The notes under the pieces were generated by a model. The model made no database searches. It worked only from the letters and a program-made list of their open reading frames with translations, and was not told the DNA's origin. Source: Undaria pinnatifida (Eukaryota > Sar > Phaeophyceae > Laminariales > Alariaceae). Taken from it: a stretch of DNA of 64,000 nt. Both the position numbers and the translations under genes were made by a program. Each line of letters opens with the position of its first letter. The first letter of the stretch is position 1. The stretch spans positions 2,837,501 to 2,901,500 of the forward strand of contig JABAKD010000019.1 of assembly GCA_012845835.1 (NCBI GenBank), given 5' to 3'. Below are positions 12,320-22,530 of this stretch, in pieces.

Positions 12320-12749
12320 TGTTGGATTAAATCGGTTATGCGAAGAATAATGTGCTCCCAGCAGCCCAGTCTCAGGGCGCGAGCTTCACTGCAACACACA
12401 GTGTGAAGAAGATGGTATATAGATGTCTTTATTAGCTGGTCCCGGATGCTGATAAGAGGGAAAGAGATGGAGTGAGGCGAGTGGGCGAAGCCATCTCGCT
12501 CCACACCAGGCAATATTCTCAACGCCCCAAATTCCCAAATACTACAGGTGCTACATTCTCATATTTCCACGTGTTCCTAGATTGGTTCCAGGAACAGTCT
12601 ACAAGGACCTTCGGGACTATTCCACGTGTCCTTCCCATGCTATAATATTCCGCAATGCACCGTCGGGTAATCCGACAATACCCCGTCGGACGATCCTTCG
12701 TGACCATCGTTGTTCCTACTTTGTTCGTTGAGACAAGCTATATCGAACA
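12320..12749 (-). repeat. 3' LTR of element 2
   Basis: On the minus strand it begins TGTTCGATATAGC and ends TTAATCCAACA. It appears identical to 17686-18115. Confidence 0.96.
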
Positions 12750-12825
12750 CCCTCCCTGGCGCTGGATCAACTAACAAGCCTCCAACAACACTGGCAACTC
12801 CCAAAAGCAATTTACGACGGAAAAC

Positions 12826-15800
12826 TTATATCCCCAACAAAAAGTCACGGTGTTTCTCAAAACTCTCCCGAGCAATCGCCTTGGTGAGAATGTCCGCATG
12901 TTGATCCTCCGTCCTTAAGTACTTGACGCATAAATCTCCTTTTCCCACCAACTCGCGCAGGAAGTGGTACCTCACATCGATGTGCTTGCTGTTTGACGAA
13001 CTCAGTGGGTTTTTGGCCAAGTCAATCGCCCCTTTGTTGTCTTCAAACACTCCAATGCTCGGCGATCCAAGACTAGGCATCAAGAAAACCAAGACTCCTC
13101 GCACGTACAGGGCCTCCTTCACCCCGTCGGCCATCGCTACGTACTCGGCCTCAGTGGTGGAGAGCGTAACGCATTTCTGCGTCCTAGAAAACCAAGATAC
13201 GAGCGTTCCTCCGCAGCAAACAGCTACACCAGATACCGAACGCCTGTCCTCGGCCTTGTGGGCGTAGTCTGCGTCTACGTACGTCTCTAGGTCGTATTCC
13301 AACTGTACATCCCCCAACTTACTCTCTTTCCTGAAAGTCAAGCCCAAGTGGGCTGTAGCGCTCAAGTACTCGAGAACCTTCCTAGCAGCCTTCACGTGTA
13401 CTTCCTTAGGATCGTGCGAGAACCGCGCAATCGCTCGCACTGCGTTTGAGATGTCAGGTCTCGTCTGGTTCGCAATCCACATCAAACTCCCCACAATTTC
13501 ACGGAAATTCGCGCCCACCACAGGTTCCTCATCACTCACGTACCTGAGGTCCAACGACGGTGAAGCGGGGATGGGGCTGGTCTTAGTGATACCGAAACGG
13601 TCGACAACGTTTCGGATGAACTGAGTCTGTGAAATCTCCAAGGTTCCCTTCTCACGGTCCCTCCTGTACTCGCTACCCATGTACCACGTAACCTCGCCCA
13701 GATGTTTTGTAGGGAATCTCTTATTGAGATCAGCTACTACCGAATCCGTCACCCCCTTGGTCGCTGCGATCTTGATGTCGTCCACGTGGACCACCAGCAT
13801 CGCCACAACCGCGTCATTCAACATTAGTCGAAACACGCACGGGTCTACCAAGCACTGCTCAAACCCACACTCTACTAGGGTTGACGACAGTAGCTTGTAC
13901 CATGAGCGGCCACTCTGCTTCAGCCCGTAAAGGGCTTTGTTGAGTAGGACTACCTTACCGGACATCTCGCCACAACCGCGAGGAAGTCTCAAGAAAATCT
14001 CGGTATCCAACTCTGCCTGAATAAAGGCCTGGTCAACGTCCAAGTGTCTCAAGTCCCAATCAAGCTTGCACGCCATTGCTGCAATGAGTCTGTTAGACGT
14101 GGTCGAGGCAGTGGGGGCAAAAGTCTCGAAGTAGTCAACTCCCTCTACCTGACTATAGCCCTTAGCTACCAACCGTGCCTTAGCTCTATCAATCATGCCG
14201 TGCGCGTCGCTCTTCCACTTCAAGAGCCACTTTGACTCTACGATATTGTTACTGGCGGGAAGTTCAGAAACCTCCACAAACGTTCCAGCAGCTTCGAGTC
14301 CATCAAACTCCGATCTCATCGCGTCCATCCAAACGTCCGAATGCTTCGACTTACGAGCTGCGGTGTATGACGTTGGTTCCGGTTCAGCCTCTTTGACAAG
14401 GCAATCCGGCAACTTCGTCTTCTCACACTCCGCTTCATTCGCCGCCAGTAGCGCCTGGAACACACGGCCTCCTTCACAGGGCCCGATCGCACTAATCAGT
14501 CCTGCTGCCGCTTCCCGATTGAGCGCCCTGGTCTGCGCTCTCGTACGTCCCTCCCGAATCTCTTCACCATCGCCCGGTCCTGACATGTGCGCTCCAAGTT
14601 GGCGTGCAGCAGTCCGGACCGCCGTGGGGGTTGGAGCTTCATCGTCAGAGGCCGACGCGTCGCTTCCATCCTGAGACGAAGAGTCGCTGTCAGATAATTC
14701 GCTGCTGACCGCTGATGTGTCGTTCGGCTCCACATCTTCGGCGCGAAACTCGTCGCCAGCTTGCGGTATCGGAGACACCGCTGGCGTCATCGGGGACACC
14801 GCACGGAGTTGGTGAGGAATTCCCCTCCCCAAAACCGGCAGTGGAGTCGTCGGGGCGGAGACAAAGTCCTCCGTCCCTCCCAGCTCTGGCGCATCTTCTA
14901 GCCCCTGCGTCCCTCCCTGTTCCGGTACCTCCGGCAGCTGGGATAGTACCGCTCCCACATCAAGCGTTGCCTCCCAGGTCACATCTCGAGTCTCCACCAC
15001 CCTGTTCCCCCGCGTGAGCATCCGCAAAGAGTCACTTGGGTGGTCGATGCCCGGCCCGAGGTAAAAGCAGCTCTCGGCCCGGGGTGACGACTTGGACGGG
15101 CGGTTCCAGCGGCAGTACGCTGGGCGAAGGAACGGGTGTGGCGAGGCAGGTGCGGCAGCTCCATGCCACATCTCATGCGGAGACTTGTTGCCGGGGTTGG
15201 CAGTGGTTGCGGTGTGGTTCAAGGCGTCACAAGACCAGTGCACCGCTTCCGCCCACAGGGATTCAGTCGGCGGTAGTTGAACGAGCGGGAAAATGATAGG
15301 GGCTTGGATGCACGCAGCAAGCGCTGCGTTCTGAATGATGCCTAGCGCTCTCTCGACAACACCGTTCTGCTTTGGGCTGTCCGCGTTGGTGAATTCCTGC
15401 TTGATGCAAAACTGTTTGCACACCTCTCCAAACTCCCCACCAAAGAATTCCCCACCGTTGTCAGACCTTACAATCTCAACCTTCGAGGGGACACCGTCGG
15501 CGCGCACATCAGCCAAAAACTTCCTAAACGCGTCTGCTGCATCCGATTTGTGCTTCAGAAAATATACCCAGGCGTAGCGAGAGAAGTCATCCTTCACTAG
15601 CATGACATACCTCTTACCCAACAGAGAAGGGGTTCTCTTAGGGCCACTTAGATCAACAAAGACCCGTCCCAACTTCTCTGGCGCGCGTGACTTAGTACTG
15701 CTGGGGATTGGTTTGCGGTAACCTTTCGCCATAGAACAGCCAGTACAGGGTCTTAGCGTCCCTAACAGTTCTACACCAAGTGCCTTTGCGGTCTCTCTCA

Positions 15801-17652
15801 GCAGTAGTTCGTTAGAGTGGCCATGCACGCAGTGGAAGATGTTGATATCTACAGCAGTCTCAGCAGAAGCAGCGCTACCGGGGGCAAGCACGGGAAACGC
15901 CAGGGGAAAATCGCAACCAGTCTCCCCTCGGTTCTCAGCGGGGTCGGGTGTCAATAGGGGAAACGGCACATAGCCATTGTCTGGCTCTATCCTGCAAGCG
16001 AAGTTGGAGTAACTAGATCCATCACCCTCGAATCTCAACCGTCCATCGAAAAGAGAAATGCACAAGCCCTCATCCTCGGTCATGAATCCTACTCCCTGCT
16101 TATGCGCGGCCATTAGCGAAAACAAATTGAACGCCAAGTCCGGCATGTATGCCACATCTAACAGTTTAACAGTTAGATCTCCGGGGAAGACTACAGTCAG
16201 CGTGCCATACCCCACGACGTCGATCAGGTGGTTGTCACCGATCCTAACCTTGTCGTCGCACAGTCGTACGTCACTCAACAGGTCAGCCGAATGAGTCATG
16301 TGAAATGAAGCACCACTGTCTGCTATCCATTTCTCAGCTAAGCTCTCTGTTATGCTCTCACTACGTTCCTCAGTACACGAGTCATCACTACGGCTAAACA
16401 TAGCATTCGCAAGACAGCACACAGTCTCACCACTGTTGTTCTGTTCCTGTGCACCTTCGCCAGACGTCCTCTCCGAAGCCGGGGTGACACGAGCCTTGCA
16501 CTGGTACCACATGTGCCCGGGTTCCAAGCAACGGATACACTTACCCTTCACCTTATCATACTCTGATTGGGGGATGGTCTGCTTGGGGGTGGGGGGGCTG
16601 CCTCTACCTTCGCTACCCTGGCTAGCATCAGCATTCGCTGATTCCTTGTTTCGCGACCTAACATTGTTACGGTTGGATCCGCGACCACCTCCACGGTTAC
16701 CTCCACGCCCACCTCCGCGGCCACCTCGGGCAGCACCATTCGAAAACAGTGCCTGACCCACGTTCTTTCCTTTTGGCACGGGAAGTCTCAGGTGCCTCTG
16801 CCTGACAATGCTCTCTATTTCAGCTCGGGTGATTTCATCGCGGTACAAGAGCGTGCGTTGTTCTATCTCGTAGTCAGCTGTAAGAACTCGTACCAGTTTG
16901 CGGTTCACCTCTCCTTCTGATTTCGGCACACCAAGCGAAGAAAGAGTACCAACAATCTTGTCTACGCGACTGAAGAATTTCATGGGCTCCTCACCCTTCT
17001 CCATTTTCACTGCATCAAACGCGTCCGACCATTTGACCTGTGTGGCAACTGATTTCGGAAGAAACCAATCCCGAAGCATTCTCCAAGCACCGCTTGGCGA
17101 TTGCCTGGCAAACACTCTGTCTAATAGGTCAGTATCAGTCATGCTCTCAGTCAGACATATCCATGCAACCCGCGCATTCTTGATGTGTGGACGGCTCAAA
17201 CCTTGCGAAATAAAGTATTGCGTGTCTTTGGTTGTGTCACCTACAGCTACCTCTATGTCTGTAAGCATAGAACCCAAACACCCACTCATCGATACGAACG
17301 CTTCGAACCGCTTACTCCATACGGGGAATTCCTCAGGTTTACCGCTGAATTTGGGGACTGCCTGCTTTATACTACTGAATTCACGAGGGCCTACATTTAC
17401 ACCTGAACTCTCAACGGATTCGTCATACCTAATCTCGTCTACGTGTACACCACCACCAGGGGCTTGCAAGTTCCCACCGGTTACGACTCCATCTTGGCGT
17501 TCCCTGCCAGGGTTGGACTGGGCCTCTCCACGGCCCCGGTCGCTGGCCATCCGCTCTTCCAGTCGATCTTGTCGGAATACCAATGATCTCAGCAAGACCA
17601 TCATTTCTTCTTGTGAGCCGGCCTCCTCTTGGTCATGCTCACTTCCAGGCAT
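12826..17652 (-). CDS. Copia Gag-Pol polyprotein, intact
   Basis: 1608 codons from ATG 17650-17652, only 33 bases inside the 5' LTR, to TAA at 12826-12828. Approximate residues: Gag 1-370; zinc knuckle C-x2-C-x4-H-x4-C 371-384, preceded by an Arg/Gly-rich run; aspartic protease DSGA near 444; integrase HHCC zinc site 605-640; integrase core with Asp near 665, Asp near 730 (RSDNGGEF) and Glu near 769 (QNGVVERA). Reverse transcriptase begins near 1142, with the active site as HVDD near 1286 instead of the common YVDD. RNase H runs about 1454-1600, with DADYA, STTEAEY and EDNKGAI. All catalytic positions I can place are present. Gag and Pol share one frame without a shift. Probably functional; expression is not shown. 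Confidence 0.95.
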   Translation of the reverse strand: MPGSEHDQEEAGSQEEMMVLLRSLVFRQDRLEERMASDRGRGEAQSNPGRERQDGVVTGGNLQAPGGGVHVDEIRYDESVESSGVNVGPREFSSIKQAVPKFSGKPEEFPVWSKRFEAFVSMSGCLGSMLTDIEVAVGDTTKDTQYFISQGLSRPHIKNARVAWICLTESMTDTDLLDRVFARQSPSGAWRMLRDWFLPKSVATQVKWSDAFDAVKMEKGEEPMKFFSRVDKIVGTLSSLGVPKSEGEVNRKLVRVLTADYEIEQRTLLYRDEITRAEIESIVRQRHLRLPVPKGKNVGQALFSNGAARGGRGGGRGGNRGGGRGSNRNNVRSRNKESANADASQGSEGRGSPPTPKQTIPQSEYDKVKGKCIRCLEPGHMWYQCKARVTPASERTSGEGAQEQNNSGETVCCLANAMFSRSDDSCTEERSESITESLAEKWIADSGASFHMTHSADLLSDVRLCDDKVRIGDNHLIDVVGYGTLTVVFPGDLTVKLLDVAYMPDLAFNLFSLMAAHKQGVGFMTEDEGLCISLFDGRLRFEGDGSSYSNFACRIEPDNGYVPFPLLTPDPAENRGETGCDFPLAFPVLAPGSAASAETAVDINIFHCVHGHSNELLLRETAKALGVELLGTLRPCTGCSMAKGYRKPIPSSTKSRAPEKLGRVFVDLSGPKRTPSLLGKRYVMLVKDDFSRYAWVYFLKHKSDAADAFRKFLADVRADGVPSKVEIVRSDNGGEFFGGEFGEVCKQFCIKQEFTNADSPKQNGVVERALGIIQNAALAACIQAPIIFPLVQLPPTESLWAEAVHWSCDALNHTATTANPGNKSPHEMWHGAAAPASPHPFLRPAYCRWNRPSKSSPRAESCFYLGPGIDHPSDSLRMLTRGNRVVETRDVTWEATLDVGAVLSQLPEVPEQGGTQGLEDAPELGGTEDFVSAPTTPLPVLGRGIPHQLRAVSPMTPAVSPIPQAGDEFRAEDVEPNDTSAVSSELSDSDSSSQDGSDASASDDEAPTPTAVRTAARQLGAHMSGPGDGEEIREGRTRAQTRALNREAAAGLISAIGPCEGGRVFQALLAANEAECEKTKLPDCLVKEAEPEPTSYTAARKSKHSDVWMDAMRSEFDGLEAAGTFVEVSELPASNNIVESKWLLKWKSDAHGMIDRAKARLVAKGYSQVEGVDYFETFAPTASTTSNRLIAAMACKLDWDLRHLDVDQAFIQAELDTEIFLRLPRGCGEMSGKVVLLNKALYGLKQSGRSWYKLLSSTLVECGFEQCLVDPCVFRLMLNDAVVAMLVVHVDDIKIAATKGVTDSVVADLNKRFPTKHLGEVTWYMGSEYRRDREKGTLEISQTQFIRNVVDRFGITKTSPIPASPSLDLRYVSDEEPVVGANFREIVGSLMWIANQTRPDISNAVRAIARFSHDPKEVHVKAARKVLEYLSATAHLGLTFRKESKLGDVQLEYDLETYVDADYAHKAEDRRSVSGVAVCCGGTLVSWFSRTQKCVTLSTTEAEYVAMADGVKEALYVRGVLVFLMPSLGSPSIGVFEDNKGAIDLAKNPLSSSNSKHIDVRYHFLRELVGKGDLCVKYLRTEDQHADILTKAIARESFEKHRDFLLGI

Positions 17653-17685
17653 TGTTCCGATTCAAACGTATAAAGCACGTTAACG

Positions 17686-18115
17686 TGTTGGATTAAATCG
17701 GTTATGCGAAGAATAATGTGCTCCCAGCAGCCCAGTCTCAGGGCGCGAGCTTCACTGCAACACACAGTGTGAAGAAGATGGTATATAGATGTCTTTATTA
17801 GCTGGTCCCGGATGCTGATAAGAGGGAAAGAGATGGAGTGAGGCGAGTGGGCGAAGCCATCTCGCTCCACACCAGGCAATATTCTCAACGCCCCAAATTC
17901 CCAAATACTACAGGTGCTACATTCTCATATTTCCACGTGTTCCTAGATTGGTTCCAGGAACAGTCTACAAGGACCTTCGGGACTATTCCACGTGTCCTTC
18001 CCATGCTATAATATTCCGCAATGCACCGTCGGGTAATCCGACAATACCCCGTCGGACGATCCTTCGTGACCATCGTTGTTCCTACTTTGTTCGTTGAGAC
18101 AAGCTATATCGAACA
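17686..18115 (-). repeat. 5' LTR of element 2
   Basis: Presumed promoter-bearing LTR of the minus-strand element. The base after it on the minus strand starts CGTTAACG, comparable with CGTTCACG in element 1, and is the presumed primer-binding region. Confidence 0.95.
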
Positions 18116-18120
18116 TACTG

Positions 18121-18780
18121 AACGCAGAAGAGCGTCAAGATGGCACTGGGATGGAGCTCACAGCTCGTTCTGTGAGCGAGCCCAACGATGGTGCTGTGCT
18201 TCGAGCGACGATGGCTGCCTCAGCGGTCGTGCCGGGCGGTGACGCACCAGGCGACGTGGCCGATGAAGTCCCGCTGACGCTTCCGTCTCAACGACCAACG
18301 ATATTCCAGGATTCCGAGGTGGAAAAGCGGGATCGTGCGGGCGTGTTGGAGACGGTTGTCGATAACGCTGTCGACCATGGCTCCCCACAGGAATGTGCCA
18401 AGATGCAGCGCGATATCGTTTTTCGCACGCACCTTGACGTGTTATGTCGGGCGTTGCCGGGTGACCCACCTGCACGCAAGAAGCCTGGGGCGGTCCAGTT
18501 TCACTCAGGGGTAAGGGTGGTGCGGGTGAAGCCCCCACCTGAACGAAATCGCCTGCGGTGGAGTGCGGCAGAGTCGTGCCCCGACTGCCGCTCGGGTAGT
18601 GACGACAAGTTTGTCGTCAAGGTGGTCTGGGAGGGGCCGGAGGAGGCAGAGACCACCTGGGAGCCGGTGTCGCGCGTGTTTGATGGCGCGACGACCGTCC
18701 TGCGAAAAGAGCTCAAGGCGCTGCGGCTGAAGATGGATCAGAAGCGGGGACTCGTACAGCGGTATGGGCTGCGTTTGTGA
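18121..18780 (+). pseudogene. Ty3-like Pol remnant: pre-RT linker joined to chromodomain-like tail
   Basis: The frame continues from the protease across the element-2 insertion. About 18290-18560 resembles the linker before Ty3 reverse transcriptase ('FRTHLDVLCRALPGDPPA', 'RVVRVKPPP'). From about 18600 the reading is 'KFVVKVVWEGPEEAETTWEP', which has the (V/L)KW-G-...-TWEP pattern of a chromodomain and normally lies after integrase. RT, RNase H and integrase are therefore deleted between these parts. The frame ends with TGA 18778-18780. The chromodomain call is by pattern only. Confidence 0.65.
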
Positions 18781-19258
18781 TCATATTGTGGTTTGAATTG
18801 CTGATTTCGGATTGATCGAAATGTTGAATTTCGAGTTTTTTTTCTGACTTGGAATTTATGCGCCGGGCGCTGATAGCACCTGACGCAGCCACAGCTGGCG
18901 GTTCATCGCCGAAGCTGTGTGTGGACAGAGCATGTCCGGGGTTGATGCTTTCGTTTTACAGGGGTGGCTATTGTGCTGGAACACACATTCCTTATGTGGC
19001 CTGGGTTTCGGCAAGTTGCATGCGCAATTGGAGGTGTGACGCGTGGTGCGTGGTTTGCTTGAAGATGCATTCGTGATGGCGCGGCTGCTGAACAACCGTT
19101 GTTCACGGTCAGTAAAGGTGGTAGAACTTAGGTCGTGGTGACACTGACCGGGATGTGTTGGGCTTGACCATTGCCCAACGTACGGACAGCTATGTTTATC
19201 AAAGCTACTCGGTCTGAGTCAACTTGTGGTTGGTATCCCGAGAAGTGCTTTTGGAGGG
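18781..19258. other. 3' untranslated part of element 3
   Basis: No coding signal. It leads to the purine tract 'ttttggaggg' that ends at 19258. Confidence 0.6.
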
Positions 19259-19530
19259 TGTTGTACGCTGTGGTCGTATCATCGGGCATTTTACCTTACA
19301 TAGAATGGTTGGATACATTTTGTCAGGGAGTTCAACTGTCATTATTGGCGTTTCTTGTGAGCTCTTGAGATCTTGATATACGAACAGGAAGGTCCATGGC
19401 CGATGGCATGTCACTTCCCCGTGTGATAACGAACGAACTATTGCATTGTGGACAAACGCACTCCGAGCCTCTACGAGGGGAAGTCCTCGGAGCTGATACC
19501 ACCGGGCCCGCGGTCGCGCGAGTCGGTACA
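19259..19530 (+). repeat. 3' LTR of element 3
   Basis: 272 bp, TGTTGTACGC...CGGTACA. It matches the left LTR outside the duplicated block. Confidence 0.8.
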
Positions 19531-20070
19531 GTCATCGACCCTAATTTGTCGAACTCACAGCTGACGTCGTTTCTCAAATATTACTTTTAAATGTACTCGT
19601 CATATTTTATAATATATTATCATACTGAACCGATAGTTCCCCGCTCGAGGAGGGCAACCACTCAGAACGTCAGAAACGTTTGGCCCGAAAAGTCCATCCC
19701 CTACCGCTGGGTGACTACTCAGAGGAGTTACACGAGTTCAACCGGCATTTTATTGGGAGCCCTCCACCATACCTGGCATTTAATTAAATGTCGGCTCAAC
19801 GGAATTGAGAATAAGAACTACCAGGTATTATGGTTATTCACCGGCTCAGTACTCAGGAGGAGGTGTCGAACCGCAGGTAGGTATAAACAACGCGACGCCG
19901 ATTACCACAAGTTGCTGTGTCCACGCCCATCCCTCTACTGCATAGCCCCTCACCTTACTCTTTTCCAGCCATTAAACATCGCATTGTCTCTACAGTACGT
20001 ACGTGACACCTGTAATACCTACCTGGTACTGCTACTCTGACAATAATCAACCATAGACGCAAGCTGGGTT
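19531..20070. other. No gene recognised
   Basis: One 149-codon frame (19591-20040) crosses it, but it shows no domain or composition that supports coding. Confidence 0.5.
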
Positions 20071-20077
20071 TCTTGTG

Positions 20078-20172
20078 GATTTCTTCAAAGGGCATGTGTG
20101 GTACGGTACGTACGGAGGCGTACCGGATTTCTTCAAAGGGTGTGTTCGGTACGTTACGTACGGAGGCGTACC
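20078..20172. repeat. 47-bp direct repeat, two copies
   Basis: Units starting at 20078 and 20125 both begin 'ggatttcttcaaaggg' and end 'acggaggcgtacc'. They border the 41-bp minisatellite that follows. Confidence 0.8.
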
Positions 20173-20179
20173 GGTGGTA

Positions 20180-20645
20180 TATACCGCCGGTATTACCGGT
20201 ACCGGATACTTCGGCAAGTTCGGTACGGCGTCAATACCGGCACCGGAAACTTCGGTAAGTTCGGTACGACATCAATACCGGTACCGTAAACTTCGGTAAG
20301 TTCGGTATGACGTCAATACCGGTACCGGAAACTTCGGTAAGTTCGATACGCTATCTACCGGTACCGAAAACTTCGGTAAGTTCGGTACGAACGGCGTCAA
20401 TACCGATACCGGACACTTCGGTAACTTCGGTATGACATTAATACCGGTACCAGACACTTCGGTAAGTTCGGTACAACATCAATACCGGTACCGGCGGTAC
20501 CTGTATGCGCGTATGTGTACCGGAGCCGGTACTTTGTCGGTACAACACCGATACCGGTACCGGATACTTCGGTAAGATAGGCAAAACATCAACCTGGTGC
20601 CGGACACTTCGGTACGTTTGGCACGATATCAATCCGATTCCACCA
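20180..20645. repeat. 41-bp GGTACC minisatellite, array 1
   Basis: Copies of a unit near 'aataccggtaccggaaac' plus 'ttcggtaagttcggtacgacatc'. About ten degenerate units are present. The 41-bp period is not a multiple of three, so the reading frames over it are not genes. Confidence 0.9.
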
Positions 20646-20758
20646 CATTGTGTCGTCATCCCTTGGAGCTTTGGCTCCAGGCAGCACTCAAAGCCCACAC
20701 ACACCCCGGTCCCCAAGCATCCCCCAGTACGCTCGGTATACCGAGACTCTGAGCACGC

Positions 20759-21104
20759 ATGAGCAAGGGCGCAACTTCCCAAAATGAGGTGGCCTCCAGC
20801 AGTGATGCCATACCACTTTTGTCTCGTAGCGGGTCATCTTCGCCAGCTCCCACACACACCAGCGCCGGCGGCAGAAGTTATCGACGTGGACGCGCAAAAG
20901 AAGTTCGTGCCGGTGTTTTTGCCTGCTCCTGTGTACAGCTCGCTCACGGGAGACGTGTACGAGTTGCCGGCGGAGACGATCAAAGCCGTCGATGGTTTCC
21001 CGGTGCCGGCCGGTTTTCGGAGGGAAGGGGCGCGTGAAGCCTCGTTTATGTACTCGATTGGCGTGTACGTCCAAACGATCGACGAGAAGACGGCGCCTTG
21101 TTGA
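20759..21104 (+). pseudogene. Unrecognised gene fragment with frameshift
   Basis: From ATG 20759 one frame gives a low-complexity Ser/Ala start (MSKGATSQNEVASSSDA). Near 20875 protein-like sequence moves to another frame ('KKFVPVFLPAPVYSSLTGDV', 'GFPVPAGF', 'SFMYSIGVYVQTI') and stops at TGA 21105-21107 or just before. The second part has good amino-acid composition. I cannot name the family; the N-terminal part of a transposase-like or other repeated gene is possible. Either a frameshift or an intron separates the parts. Confidence 0.4.
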
Positions 21105-21289
21105 TAATCCAAAGGGTACCTTACCTTTTGAACAACATATCAAGACAAAAATCAAAGATGAGAAAAATATCGAAAATTTAAGAACCGATTACAATAAACT
21201 CGATAATAATGTTGTTTTTGTTGTTCTCAAACTCGCTTTTTCAAGTCGTGGTCACAGGACAGGCTCAAGTCACCCTGGAGCTGAGGAAT

Positions 21290-21600
21290 ACCCCAGGGAA
21301 TAATATTATAAAAATTAAAATACACTCCAGCTGTGAGATCGAATATTTTGTCGAAATTCATCTTTGCAAGCTGTGTGTGATACTCCGATCGCGCGTATTA
21401 CGGGTTGTTTGTCCTCATTAAGGATATAGGTCGGCGACTCCCCTTGCAACTACTACAGTGTAGCTACCAGGGTCAACAGGGTGATGTTAGGCAGTCTGCG
21501 CGCGGAAACTATAAAACCTGTTTATGAGGGGGACAAAATCTGACAGCTGTGGAAGGAAATGCATCAGTTTGTCAAGTGACTCCTGTAAGTCGAATATCCG
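21290..21600. repeat. Dispersed repeat family R1, long copy
   Basis: It carries 'acactccagctgtgagatcg', 'catctttgcaagctgtg', 'cctcattaaggata' and further shared sequence up to 'gactcctgtaag'. It matches the reverse complement of ~46560-46850 over most of its length, and shorter plus-strand copies at ~23770-23870 and ~35280-35400. Confidence 0.8.
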
Positions 21601-22194
21601 GTGAGGGGAGGGCGGAGTTTTTAAGGACGTGGGGGCCTGATTTTGATCAAAAGGGGGGCGGTAGGGGGGGAAAGGGGGGAAGGGCACGGGTGGGGCAGGT
21701 CTATTTGTGCGTGGAAACTATAAATATTTCTTGTGGGGGAGGGGGAATGTGGCGGGGGGGGGGGGCGGGGGCGGGAGGGGAGGGCTTTAGGTCACATAGA
21801 TGTAGGGGTTGGCTATACGCGGGGTGCTAGGTCTAGGCGATGGTGCGGGTGTTCGGTGAAGAAGGGGGCGTTGGGGACGGGAGTGGGTGGGAATTGCAGC
21901 AGCGGCATGGACGGCTCTGAAACGATAACGAGGCGATATCCAGGGCGTGGAAGTGTTTATTACTCTGGCGGATTTCGATAGTAGGTGGGGCGTTTATGCA
22001 GGAGGAAACGAGGGAATAATATACCTCAGCGGGTACCCCCGGCCAATACCGGATTTGCTCTGTACATGTACCGCCAATTTGTGTCCAGCTTATGTACCTA
22101 AGCGCAAGTGTGCGTCGGTACCTTGCCAGCGATATAAACCGCCGGTACTCCGGTGTATGTATCCAAGTGTGTGCCGGTACCGGTACCGGTACCG

Positions 22195-22530
22195 GTACAG
22201 ACTTTCGTAAAGGTACCGGACGCTTCGTTAAGTTCGGTACGACATCAATACCGGTACCAGTAACTTCGGTAAGTTCGGTACGACATCAATAACGGCACCG
22301 GAAACTTCGGTAAGTTCGGTACGACATCAATACCGGTACCGGAAAGTTCGGTGAGTACGGTACGGCAGCAATACCGGTACCGGAAACTTCGGCAAGTTCG
22401 GTACACCTCCAATACTGGGACCAGACAGTTCGGTAAGTTCGGTACGACGTCAATACCGGTACCGGACACTTCGGTAAGTCCGGTAGGACATCCATACCGG
22501 TACCGAGAATACCGGTACCGTACCGAACAC
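22195..22530. repeat. 41-bp GGTACC minisatellite, array 2
   Basis: Same unit as the array at 20180-20645. 'agttcggtac' recurs at 22231, 22272 and 22313, that is every 41 bp. The run 'ccggtaccggtaccggtaccgg' pattern lies at its left edge (22175-22198). Confidence 0.9.

Larger units (their letters stand above)
12320..18115 (-). mobile_element. Ty1/copia LTR retrotransposon, intact (element 2)
   Basis: Complete element on the minus strand: 430-bp LTRs at 12320-12749 and 17686-18115 with TG...CA ends, target duplication TACTG, and a purine tract GGGAGGG beside the left-hand LTR on the plus map (its 3' LTR). There is a single uninterrupted gag-pol of 1608 codons. I compared the two LTRs base by base and saw no difference, which implies a very recent insertion. 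It landed in the decayed Ty3-like element 3. Its Gag-Pol is clearly related to element 1, but the LTRs are not similar, so they are sister families. Confidence 0.97.
10008..19530 (+). mobile_element. Ty3-like LTR retrotransposon, internally deleted (element 3)
   Basis: Related LTR-like ends lie at about 10019-10389 and 19259-19530. The purine tract 'ttttggaggg' stands directly before the right LTR, which begins TGTTGTACGC and ends GGTACA. Between them on the plus strand are gag with a CCHC knuckle, a retroviral-type protease (DSGSS), a linker normally found upstream of Ty3 reverse transcriptase, and then a chromodomain-like C-terminus. Reverse transcriptase, RNase H and integrase are absent, so the copy is defective. 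Copia element 2 sits inside it at 12320-18115. The left boundary and any target duplication are not clear to me. Confidence 0.75.
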
